9,479 nucleotides of DNA. It comes from Nocardioides sp. (lineage in GTDB: Bacteria > Actinomycetota > Actinomycetes > Propionibacteriales > Nocardioidaceae). The first letter of the stretch is position 1; the number at the start of each line of letters is the position of its first letter. The translations under genes and the position numbers were made by a program. The stretch is from the NCBI GenBank assembly GCA_021166815.1, contig JAJPEO010000117.1, forward strand, positions 1 through 9,479, in the 5' to 3' direction. Shown piece by piece: positions 1-6,507 of this stretch. The notes beneath the pieces were generated by a model. The model saw nothing but the letters and a program-made list of their open reading frames with translations. It was not told where the DNA came from and searched no databases.

Positions 1-2
1 CG

Positions 3-3000
3 ATGCTCGGCAGCCTCGGCTCCATCGTGCTCGTGGCGACCATGGGTGGCGCCAACCGCGGCCGCAGCTTCCTGGCCGCGGGCATGTTCCTGTTCGCCAC
101 GCTCGGCTTCATCATCGTCCAGATCGACCGGCAGCGTAAGCAGCGCGCCCAGCAGGTCACCGGGTCGCGCACCGAGTACCTGCGCTACCTCGGCACGATC
201 CGCAAGGTCGCCCGGCAGGCCGCCGACCAGCAGCGCCGCGCCCTCAGCTGGCGACACCCCGACCCCAGCGCCCTGCCGGCCATCGCCGAGGAACGCACCC
301 GGCTCTGGGAGAACGCCGTCTCCGACCCCCACTTCCTGCAGGTGCGCTACGGCCTGTGCTCCCAGCCGCTCTCGCTGGAGCTGGTGCCCCCGGAGACCGC
401 GCCCATCGACCAGGTCGACCCGGCCGCCGCCTCGGCCCTGCACCGGCTGCTGGTCGTCCACCGCCAGCAGCCAGACCTCCCCGCGGCGATCGACCTGCGC
501 GCCTTCGACCGCATCGAGATCTGCGGCGACGAGGAGGAGGCACGGTCCGCCGCGCGGGCGCTGATCTGCTCGGCGACCGCCTTCCACAACCCCGACCAGC
601 TCGTCCTGGCGGTGCTCACCTCCGAGCAGAACCTCACCCACTGGGACTGGGTCAAGTGGCTGCCCCACGCCCAGAGCACCCGCGAGGCCGACGCGGTCGG
701 CCCGATGCGCATGGTGTCCACGTCGCTCGAGGACCTCGGCGCGCTGCTGCCGCCCGACCTCGGCGACCGTCCCCGCTTCGGCGCCGACGAACGGCCCGCG
801 ACGCCACACATCCTGCTGGTCATCGACGGCGGCCACCTGCCGCCCGGCAACCACGTGGTCCCGCCCGACGGCCTCCACGGCGTGACCCTGCTCGACCTGC
901 CCGCGCGGTGGGGCGAGCTCGAGGACGCCACCAGGCTGCGGCTGCAGTTCGCCGACGCGCCGATGGAGCAGGGCAAGGTGCCGATGGTGGCCGTACGGCT
1001 GCGTGGGGAGCCCGTCAAGGCGCTCGCCGACCAGTGCGACCTCGCCACCGCGGAGGCCTTCGCCCGACGGCTCGCACCGCTCAAGACCGCCTCCGTCGAG
1101 TCCAGCTCCGGCGGCGGCACCGTCGACATCACCACTGCGACGCCCGACCACATGGACCTGCTGGGCCTCGGCGACATCCACTCCTTCGACCCCGCCACCG
1201 CGTGGCTCCCACGGCCCGCGCGCGACCGGCTGCGCGTACCCATCGGCATCGGCGACAACGGCGGGCTGGTGCACCTCGACATCAAGGAGTCCGCCCAGCA
1301 GGGCATGGGCCCGCACGGGCTGGTCATCGGTGCCACCGGCTCCGGGAAGTCGGAGTTCCTCCGCACCCTGGTGCTCGGGCTGGTCATGACCCACTCCTCC
1401 GAGCAGCTCAACCTCGTGCTCGTCGACTTCAAGGGCGGCGCGACCTTCGCGGGCATGGCCGACATGCCCCACGTCTCGGCCGTGATCACCAACCTCGCCA
1501 ACGAGCTCACCCTCGTCGACCGCATGCAGGACGCCCTGTCCGGCGAGATGACGCGCCGCCAGGAGCTGCTGCGCGAGGCGGGCAACTACTCCTCGATCCG
1601 CGACTACGAGAAGGCCCGCGCCAACGGCGAGCCGCTCGAGCCGCTGCCGTCGCTGTTCATCGTCGTCGACGAGTTCTCCGAGATGCTCTCGGCGAAGCCC
1701 GAGTTCATCGACCTCTTCGTCGCCATCGGCCGCCTGGGCCGCTCGCTCGGCCTGCACCTGCTGCTGGCCTCCCAGCGCCTGGAGGAGGGCCGGCTGCGGG
1801 GTCTGGAGTCCCACCTGTCCTACCGCGTCGGCCTGCGGACCTTCTCGGCCGGCGAGTCCCGCGCGGTGCTGGGCGTGCCGGACGCGTACGAGCTCCCGGC
1901 CGTGCCGGGACTGGGCTACCTCAAGCCCGACCAGTCGACCCTGCTGCGGTTCAAGGCGGCGTACGTCTCCGGGCCGCCGTCGGCGCGCGCCCGCGTGACC
2001 CGCGACGAGGGCGGCGTGATCCGCGGCATCCTGCCGTTCACGATCTCCGAGGTGCACTCGCTCGACCTGGTCGAGCCCGACGACGTGGCACCCGCGGCGC
2101 CCACTCCCCAGCAGGGCGAGCAGCCGTCGCTCCTCGACATCGCCGTCACCCGCATGGTCGGCAAGGGTCCCGCCGCCCACCAGGTGTGGCTGCCCCCGCT
2201 CGACGTGCCGGACACGCTCGACGAGCTCATGCCCGACCTCGTCGAGGACCCCGACCTGGGCCTGGTCTCCCACCAGTGGCGCAACGTCCCCGGCCTGGTC
2301 ATCCCCCTCGGCACCGTCGACCGGCCGCGCGAGCAGCGCCGCGACACGATGACTCTCAACCTCACCGGCGCCGCAGGCCACGTCGCCGTCGTCGGCGGCC
2401 CGCGCTCGGGCAAGAGCACCCTGCTGCGCACCATCGTGACCAGCATGGCGCTGACGACGACGCCACTGGAGTCGCAGTTCTTCGTGCTCGACTTCGGTGG
2501 CGGCGCGTTCGCGCCGCTGGCGCGCCTGCCCCACGTGTCCGGGGTGGCGACCCGCTCGGAGCCCGACGTCGTACGCCGCGTGCTGGCCGAGGTGGTCGGC
2601 ATCGTCGACCGCCGCGAGACCTACTTCCGCGAGCAGGGCATCGACTCGATCGAGACCTACCGCTCGCGTCGCGCCCAGGGCCGCGCCGACGACGGCTGGG
2701 GCGACGTGTTCCTGGTCATCGACGGGTGGAGCACGCTGCGCGCGGAGTTCGACGACCTCGAGATGGAGATCCAGCAGCTCGCGGCGCGCGGCCTGACCTT
2801 CGGCCTCCACGTCGTCACCGCCTCGACGCGCTGGTCGGACTACCGCGCTGCCCTGCGCGACGTCTTCGGCTCCAAGCTCGAGCTGCGCCTCGGCGACCCG
2901 CTCGACTCCGAGATCGACCGCAAGGTCGCCGCGCTCGTGCCCACCGGGCGGCCGGGGCGCGGCATCGTGCCGTCGAAGCTGCACTTCCTCGGCGGCCTGC

Positions 3001-3869
3001 CCCGCATCGACGGCGACGGCGACGCCGCGACCCTCGGCGACGGCGTGGAGCACCTCGTCGACCGCGCCGTCGCGGCGTGGCGTGGCCCGGTCGGACCCAA
3101 GCTGCGCCTGCTGCCCGAGCTCATCAGCCTCGACCAGGTGCGCGAGGACGCGCGCCGGCGCCTCGTCCCCGAGCGCCACCTGCTGCTCGGCATCAACGAG
3201 AAGGAGCTGGCCCCGGTCGCGCTCGACGTCGACGCCGAGCCGCACCTGCTCGTCTTCGGCGACGGCCAGTCCGGCAAGAGCACGCTGCTGCGGGCCTACG
3301 TCCAGGAGGTCATGCGCACGCGCTCGCCGAAGGAGGCCCAGATCGTGCTGGTCGACTACCGGCGCTCGCTCCTGGGCGAGGTGCCCGACGAGTACCTCCT
3401 CAACTACCTCACCTCCGCGACCCAGGCGACCCCGACGCTCAAGGACATCGCCACCTACCTCGAGGGCCGCATCCCCGGCCCCGACGTCACCCCCGACCAG
3501 CTCCGCAGCCGGTCGTGGTGGACGGGCGCCGAGGTGTTCGTCGTGATCGACGACTACGACCTCGTCGCGACCCAGCAGTCCTCCCCCGCGGCGGTGCTGC
3601 AGCCCCTGCTCGCCCAGGCGCGCGACGTGGGACTCCACGTCGTCGTGGCTCGGCGTACGGGTGGTGCGTCGCGGGCGGTGTACGAGCCCGTGATCCAGTC
3701 GCTGCGCGACCTCGCCATGCCCGGCGTCATGCTCTCGGGCCCCCGCGACGAGGGCGCCCTGATCGGCAACCTGCGCCCCGCGCCGGCCGACCCCGGCCGC
3801 GCCCGCGTGGTCACCCGCGACCGCGGCACCGAGACCGCACAGCTGGTCTGGGTCGAGCCCACGATGTGA
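3..3869 (+). CDS. eccC: EccC, three-ATPase motor of a type VII (ESX) secretion system, 5'-partial
   Basis: This is the FtsK/SpoIIIE-type ATPase that recognises WXG100/Esx substrates and powers their export through the inner-membrane ESX complex. The 1288 visible residues (numbered from the first ATG, base 3) begin in a hydrophobic segment (about 2-15), then a second one (about 22-40) and a basic stop-transfer run, QRKQR. Family members have roughly 40-50 residues before this point, so that ATG is probably internal and the true start is upstream of the window. ATPase 1 has Walker A GATGSGKS (443-450), the LVDFKGG motif (about 475-481) and Walker B ending in D556-E557. ATPase 2 has GGPRSGKS (798-805) with D907 followed by Gly. 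ATPase 3 has GDGQSGKS (1086-1093) with D1183-D1184. EccCa and EccCb are thus fused in one chain, as in many non-mycobacterial actinobacteria. The stop is TGA at 3867-3869. Other ESX genes, if present, must lie to the left. Confidence 0.96.
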   Translation: MLGSLGSIVLVATMGGANRGRSFLAAGMFLFATLGFIIVQIDRQRKQRAQQVTGSRTEYLRYLGTIRKVARQAADQQRRALSWRHPDPSALPAIAEERTRLWENAVSDPHFLQVRYGLCSQPLSLELVPPETAPIDQVDPAAASALHRLLVVHRQQPDLPAAIDLRAFDRIEICGDEEEARSAARALICSATAFHNPDQLVLAVLTSEQNLTHWDWVKWLPHAQSTREADAVGPMRMVSTSLEDLGALLPPDLGDRPRFGADERPATPHILLVIDGGHLPPGNHVVPPDGLHGVTLLDLPARWGELEDATRLRLQFADAPMEQGKVPMVAVRLRGEPVKALADQCDLATAEAFARRLAPLKTASVESSSGGGTVDITTATPDHMDLLGLGDIHSFDPATAWLPRPARDRLRVPIGIGDNGGLVHLDIKESAQQGMGPHGLVIGATGSGKSEFLRTLVLGLVMTHSSEQLNLVLVDFKGGATFAGMADMPHVSAVITNLANELTLVDRMQDALSGEMTRRQELLREAGNYSSIRDYEKARANGEPLEPLPSLFIVVDEFSEMLSAKPEFIDLFVAIGRLGRSLGLHLLLASQRLEEGRLRGLESHLSYRVGLRTFSAGESRAVLGVPDAYELPAVPGLGYLKPDQSTLLRFKAAYVSGPPSARARVTRDEGGVIRGILPFTISEVHSLDLVEPDDVAPAAPTPQQGEQPSLLDIAVTRMVGKGPAAHQVWLPPLDVPDTLDELMPDLVEDPDLGLVSHQWRNVPGLVIPLGTVDRPREQRRDTMTLNLTGAAGHVAVVGGPRSGKSTLLRTIVTSMALTTTPLESQFFVLDFGGGAFAPLARLPHVSGVATRSEPDVVRRVLAEVVGIVDRRETYFREQGIDSIETYRSRRAQGRADDGWGDVFLVIDGWSTLRAEFDDLEMEIQQLAARGLTFGLHVVTASTRWSDYRAALRDVFGSKLELRLGDPLDSEIDRKVAALVPTGRPGRGIVPSKLHFLGGLPRIDGDGDAATLGDGVEHLVDRAVAAWRGPVGPKLRLLPELISLDQVREDARRRLVPERHLLLGINEKELAPVALDVDAEPHLLVFGDGQSGKSTLLRAYVQEVMRTRSPKEAQIVLVDYRRSLLGEVPDEYLLNYLTSATQATPTLKDIATYLEGRIPGPDVTPDQLRSRSWWTGAEVFVVIDDYDLVATQQSSPAAVLQPLLAQARDVGLHVVVARRTGGASRAVYEPVIQSLRDLAMPGVMLSGPRDEGALIGNLRPAPADPGRARVVTRDRGTETAQLVWVEPTM

Positions 3870-3889
3870 CGCCCCCTGCTCGCTCCGGA

Positions 3890-3939
3890 GCGGTGAGTGA
3901 GCCACATTCAGGCCGTACGGAATGTGGCTCACCCACCGC
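3890..3939. repeat. Palindromic repeat unit 1 (20-bp arms, 10-nt loop)
   Basis: The left arm GCGGTGAGTGAGCCACATTC (3890-3909) is the reverse complement of the right arm at 3920-3939 at 19 of 20 positions; the one mismatch would be an A-C pair. The 10-nt loop AGGCCGTACG lies between. The transcript of either strand would fold into a long GC-rich hairpin 21 bases after the eccC stop. No T-tract follows, so it is not a classical intrinsic terminator, but it could stall or protect the 3' ends of the two convergent transcripts. The same arm recurs at 3961-4010 and 4032-4051, which argues for a repeat family rather than a one-off hairpin. Confidence 0.85.
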
Positions 3940-3960
3940 TGCGGGGGTGGGCTGCCGGGA

Positions 3961-4010
3961 GCGGTGACCCACCCACATTTCGGGCTCGCGGAATGTGGCT
4001 CACTCACCGC
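3961..4010. repeat. Palindromic repeat unit 2 (degenerate left arm)
   Basis: This copy has the same 20-10-20 geometry as unit 1 and starts 71 bases later. The right arm GAATGTGGCTCACTCACCGC (3991-4010) is an exact reverse complement of unit 1's left arm. The left arm (3961-3980) differs from unit 1's left arm at five positions: four clustered in the middle and one at the inner end. The hairpin therefore keeps both ends of the stem (15 Watson-Crick pairs and one wobble) but has an internal loop. The loop sequence CGGGCTCGCG is only loosely similar to that of unit 1. Confidence 0.8.
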
Positions 4011-4021
4011 GCCCCGACGAC

Positions 4022-4051
4022 ACCCCGTACGAAATGTGGCTCACTCACCGC
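4022..4051. repeat. Half repeat unit (loop plus right arm) entering the neighbouring gene
   Basis: The loop-like stretch ACCCCGTACG (4022-4031) matches unit 1's loop at 8 of 10 positions. It is followed by a right arm (4032-4051) that differs from the exact arm only at its first base. The matching left arm is absent: the bases before it belong to unit 2 and to unrelated sequence. The arm extends over the stop codon and last residues of the minus-strand NTF2-like gene, so that gene's final Gly-Gly-Glu and TGA are written in repeat sequence. Confidence 0.75.
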
Positions 4052-4535
4052 CCGATGCAGGCCCGCGCGAGATCTCGCCCTGGGCCACGGTGAAGCCCTG
4101 GACCGCCGAGAGCGACCACGTGGCCTCGAAGACCCGCTGGTAGCCGGTGTGCGACATGCGCCAGCCACCGAGGTCGGGGGCGTCGGTGCGGACGTAGCGG
4201 TCGGTGTAGATCGCCGCGCCCTCGAGGCCGAAGTCGTACGCCGCGACCATCACCTTGTCGTGGAGGTACCAGGTGCCGGTGGCGTGGTCGCCGTCCACGG
4301 CGATCTCCGGGTGGTGGCCGTGGTGCATCGTCACGAGGTCGGGGACCATCGACTCGCTGAGGAAGGCGATGATCTCGTCGCGGCTGCCGCACTCGCGCTG
4401 CGGGTAGCCCGCGGTGGCCTCGCGGACGAAGCACGAGGCGACGCCGTGCCAGTCCTTGGTGTCGAGATGACGGAAGTAGCGGTACTTCAGCTGGCGGATG
4501 TGCTCGATGTCGAGCAGGTCCTCGGCAGCGCCCAT
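4041..4535 (-). CDS. NTF2/SnoaL-like small protein
   Basis: This 164-residue protein has the pattern of the SnoaL_4/NTF2-like fold, a small alpha+beta cone used by polyketide cyclases, ketosteroid-isomerase-like enzymes and many proteins of unknown role. Visible hallmarks are the N-terminal helix with LKYRYFRHLD (16-25) and W29, a His-rich strand MHHGHHPEI (70-78), DGDHATGTWY (81-90), and a closing strand GWRMSHTGYQRVF (124-136). The start is ATG at 4535-4533: AGAGGGGG lies 8 nt upstream, and the longer frame would run back inside the preceding gene. It begins 22 nt after the HerA-like gene ends, so the two are probably cotranscribed. The last three codons and the stop lie in the half repeat unit. 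Fold family is fairly sure. The substrate is unknown, and I cannot tell an enzyme from a binding protein. Confidence 0.85.
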   Translation of the reverse strand: MGAAEDLLDIEHIRQLKYRYFRHLDTKDWHGVASCFVREATAGYPQRECGSRDEIIAFLSESMVPDLVTMHHGHHPEIAVDGDHATGTWYLHDKVMVAAYDFGLEGAAIYTDRYVRTDAPDLGGWRMSHTGYQRVFEATWSLSAVQGFTVAQGEISRGPASGGE

Positions 4536-4543
4536 GATCCGAT

Positions 4544-4551
4544 CCCCCTCT
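4544..4551 (-). promoter_or_regulatory. Ribosome binding site of the NTF2-like gene
   Basis: On the minus strand AGAGGGGG sits 8 nt before the ATG at 4535, inside the 22-nt gap after the HerA-like stop codon. It is the strongest Shine-Dalgarno-like site in the window and favours this ATG over the upstream in-frame start at 4631. Confidence 0.7.
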
Positions 4552-4557
4552 GTGACG

Positions 4558-6150
4558 TCAGCGTCGACCGGACTTGAACATGCCGCGGGCGATCTCCCGC
4601 GCGGCCGTGCGGGCGAAGTCCTTGAACGCACTGGACTTCACGACCTTCTCGAGCATGCTGTCCTGCTCCTTGGCGGGCTTGCTCGCCTTCTCGCGGACCC
4701 GCTCGTTCTTCTGCTCGCGCGCCATCTCCTTGATCCGCGCGTCCTCCTCGGCCTTGCGGGCGCCCGCCTCGAGCTTCTTGGCCAGCAGCTCGCGGGCCGA
4801 CTCGCGGTCGACGGCCGTGGCGTACTTCGCCGTCAGTGGCGAGGCCTTGACCGCGGCCTCCATGTCGGCGGTGGGAGCCGGGTCCATCAGTGACTCCGGC
4901 GCCCGCAGGCGGGTCCAGGCGACCGGCGTGGGGGCACCGCGCTCGTTCATCACGGTGACCACGGCCTCGCCGATCCCGAGGGAGGTGATGACCTCGCCGA
5001 GGTCGTCGTACGCGCTCTCGGGGTAGGTGTTGACGGTCGCCTTGAGGGCCTTGGCGTCGTTGGGCGTGTGGGCGCGCAGCTGGTGCTGCACGCGGGAGCC
5101 GAGCTGGGCGAGCACCTCGTCCGGGACGTCGGTCGGCGACTGGGTCACGAAGAAGACGCCGACGCCCTTGGAGCGGATCAGGCGGACCGTCTGGGCGATC
5201 TGGTCGAGGAAGCCCTTCGACGCGTCGCGGAACAGCAGGTGCGCCTCGTCGAAGAAGAAGACCAGCTTGGGCTTGTCGAGGTCGCCCTCCTCCGGGAGGT
5301 CGTGGAAGAGGTCGGCGAGCAGCCACATGAGGAACGTCGAGAACAGCGCCGGGCGGTCCTGCAGGTTCGGGAGCTCGAGCAGGCTGATGACGCCCTTGCC
5401 GTCGGGGGTGAGGCGCAGGAAGTCGGAGGTCTCGAACTCGGGCTCTCCGAAGAACACGTCCGCGCCCTGGGCCTCGAAGGCCACCAGCTCACGCAGGATC
5501 ACGCCCGCGGTCTGCGGGGACAGGCCGCCGATGGTCTTGAGCTCGGCCTTCCCGGCCTCGTCGCCGGTGAGGTACTGCAGGACCGCGCGCAGGTCGGCCA
5601 GGTCGAGCAGCGGCAGGCCGTTGCGGTCGCAGTAGTAGAACACCAGGCCGAGGGAGGACTCCTGGGTGTCGTTGAGGCCCAGCACCTTCGCAAGCAGAGT
5701 CGGGCCGAAGGCGCTCATCGTCACACGGACCGGTACGCCGATCCCCTGCCCACCGATCGCGTACAGCTCGGTCGGGAAGCCGGTCGCCGTCCACTGCTGG
5801 CCCACCGAGGCCGCGCGGGAGGTGATCTTCTCGCCGCCCTCGCCGGGGACGCCGAGGCCGGACAGGTCGCCCTTGATGTCGGCGGCGAAGACCGGGACGC
5901 CGTTGGCGCTCAGCTGCTCGGCCAGCAGCTGGAGGGTCTTGGTCTTGCCGGTGCCGGTGGCGCCGGCGACGAGGCCGTGGCGGTTGAGCATGCCGAGGGG
6001 GATCCTGATCTGGACGTCGCCGAGGTTCTCGGCGTCGAGCATCAGCCCACCCAGCTCCAGCGCCGGCCCCTCGAACCGGTAGCCGGGCGCCACCGCCGTG
6101 GCGATCGGGTCGGGCGCCTGCTCGGGAGTCTGCTCCGGGGTCTCGGTCAT
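4558..6150 (-). CDS. HerA-like/DUF853 (YjgR-type) ATPase
   Basis: This 530-residue P-loop ATPase belongs to the HerA/FtsK superfamily and is collinear with the DUF853 (YjgR) proteins found in many bacteria, whose cellular job is not settled. Residues about 23-60 form the lead-in with LGGLMLDAENLGD. Walker A is GATGTGKT (63-70), followed by the DIKGDLSG motif (91-98). Walker B is KLVFFFDEAH with D301-E302, then a sensor-like TQSP (336-339) and an arginine-finger candidate R353 in GSRVQHQLRA. The last 90 residues (about 440-530) are highly charged, probably coiled coil, ending in a basic tail. No signal peptide or membrane segment is visible, so it should be cytoplasmic, probably a hexamer by analogy. 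It has no Shine-Dalgarno sequence; a TAGGCT box 6 nt before the ATG suggests leaderless translation. No NurA nuclease gene is adjacent, so a HerA-NurA role is not supported. Confidence 0.93.
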   Translation of the reverse strand: MTETPEQTPEQAPDPIATAVAPGYRFEGPALELGGLMLDAENLGDVQIRIPLGMLNRHGLVAGATGTGKTKTLQLLAEQLSANGVPVFAADIKGDLSGLGVPGEGGEKITSRAASVGQQWTATGFPTELYAIGGQGIGVPVRVTMSAFGPTLLAKVLGLNDTQESSLGLVFYYCDRNGLPLLDLADLRAVLQYLTGDEAGKAELKTIGGLSPQTAGVILRELVAFEAQGADVFFGEPEFETSDFLRLTPDGKGVISLLELPNLQDRPALFSTFLMWLLADLFHDLPEEGDLDKPKLVFFFDEAHLLFRDASKGFLDQIAQTVRLIRSKGVGVFFVTQSPTDVPDEVLAQLGSRVQHQLRAHTPNDAKALKATVNTYPESAYDDLGEVITSLGIGEAVVTVMNERGAPTPVAWTRLRAPESLMDPAPTADMEAAVKASPLTAKYATAVDRESARELLAKKLEAGARKAEEDARIKEMAREQKNERVREKASKPAKEQDSMLEKVVKSSAFKDFARTAAREIARGMFKSGRR

Positions 6151-6156
6151 GGCCAG

Positions 6157-6162
6157 AGCCTA
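6157..6162 (-). promoter_or_regulatory. -10 box of the HerA-like gene (leaderless)
   Basis: Read on the minus strand, TAGGCT fits the actinobacterial -10 consensus TANNNT and is followed by the 6 nt CTGGCC and then the ATG at 6150. That spacing puts the transcription start at the A of ATG. The lack of a ribosome binding site agrees. No clear -35 box is visible. Confidence 0.5.
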
Positions 6163-6165
6163 GTC

Positions 6166-6183
6166 AGCCCGGGGGGGCGGGCT
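6166..6183. promoter_or_regulatory. Inverted repeat around a G-run between divergent promoters
   Basis: AGCCCG (6166-6171) and CGGGCT (6178-6183) are perfect inverted repeats separated by GGGGGG. The element sits near -33 of the rightward promoter and near -24 of the leftward one, so one bound protein could affect both. In DNA this GC-rich, short inverted repeats arise easily by chance. Confidence 0.25.
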
Positions 6184-6195
6184 CGGGTGCGTCGA

Positions 6196-6201
6196 TATAG
6201 T
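6196..6201 (+). promoter_or_regulatory. -10 box of the VapB-like gene (leaderless)
   Basis: TATAGT matches TANNNT and is one of very few AT-rich hexamers in the window. It is followed by the 6 nt CACGGC and the GTG start at 6208, so transcription should begin at that GTG. No Shine-Dalgarno sequence precedes the GTG. Confidence 0.6.
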
Positions 6202-6207
6202 CACGGC

Positions 6208-6507
6208 GTGATCTTCAAGCGCGTGGGTGACGGACGGCCGTACCCGGACCACCACCTCGGGCCCCGGGACTGGGCGGACGTGCCGCCACGCCAGGTCCGC
6301 CTCGACGAGCTCGTCACCACCAAGGACACCCTCCGGCTCGACCTCCTCCTCGACGAGGACTCCACGTTCTACGGCGACCTGTTCGCCCACGTGGTCTCGT
6401 GGAAGGGCGACCTCTATCTCGAGGACGGGCTCCACCGGGCGCTGCGCGCCGCGTTGCACCAGCGGGCCGTGCTCCACGCCCGGGTGCTCCAGATGGACGA
6501 CCAGTGA
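6208..6507 (+). CDS. Small conserved actinobacterial protein of the 'VapB-family antitoxin' annotation group (Rv0430-like)
   Basis: This gene encodes a 99-residue soluble protein with the conserved pattern FKRVGDGRPYPDH (3-15), RQVRLDELVTTKDTL (29-43), then EDSTFYGDLF and a C-terminal EDGLHRALRAAL. From memory these signatures mark a family widespread in Actinobacteria that pipelines name 'type II toxin-antitoxin VapB family antitoxin'; Rv0430 of M. tuberculosis is a likely member. No PIN-domain toxin or other toxin is nearby, so the antitoxin label is unsupported here. The next gene's GTG overlaps its stop (GTGA, 6504-6507), which means translational coupling to the LytR_C protein and suggests a shared task. 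The GTG at 6208 is chosen because the family motif begins right there and a -10 box sits at leaderless spacing. The function is unknown. Confidence 0.85.
   Translation: MIFKRVGDGRPYPDHHLGPRDWADVPPRQVRLDELVTTKDTLRLDLLLDEDSTFYGDLFAHVVSWKGDLYLEDGLHRALRAALHQRAVLHARVLQMDDQ

Noticed and set aside
347..1585. A 412-codon minus-strand open frame inside eccC
   Set aside because: It is Ser/Arg-rich low-complexity translation antisense to a clear EccC domain, with no motif of its own.
3890..3939. A classical intrinsic terminator after eccC
   Set aside because: The hairpin is strong, but no run of T follows on either strand, so it is listed as a repeat with possible terminator-like action.
356..3967. 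A 1203-codon open frame on the plus strand overlapping eccC
   Set aside because: It is the out-of-frame shadow of eccC, made of Arg/Ala/Pro/Gly-rich sequence with no domain. Long stop-free shadows are expected at this GC content.
3890..4051. A CRISPR array
   Set aside because: The copies alternate in orientation and form hairpins with short 10-nt loops. There are too few, with no regular spacers and no cas genes.
3897..4577. A plus-strand open frame covering the repeats and the NTF2-like gene
   Set aside because: It is antisense to the NTF2-like gene, which has a family pattern and a ribosome site. Its start lies inside a repeat arm, and no domain is visible.
4558..6150. A HerA-based phage defence system
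   Set aside because: The protein matches the DUF853/YjgR type, and there is no Sir2, DUF4297 or NurA partner gene beside it.
5068..6207. An upstream extension of the plus-strand frame that contains the VapB-like gene
   Set aside because: This part is antisense to the HerA-like gene. Only the section from the GTG at 6208 shows the conserved family sequence, and it has its own promoter.
6208..6507. A working VapBC toxin-antitoxin module
   Set aside because: No PIN-domain toxin lies on either side; the neighbours are a LytR_C envelope protein and a HerA-like ATPase.
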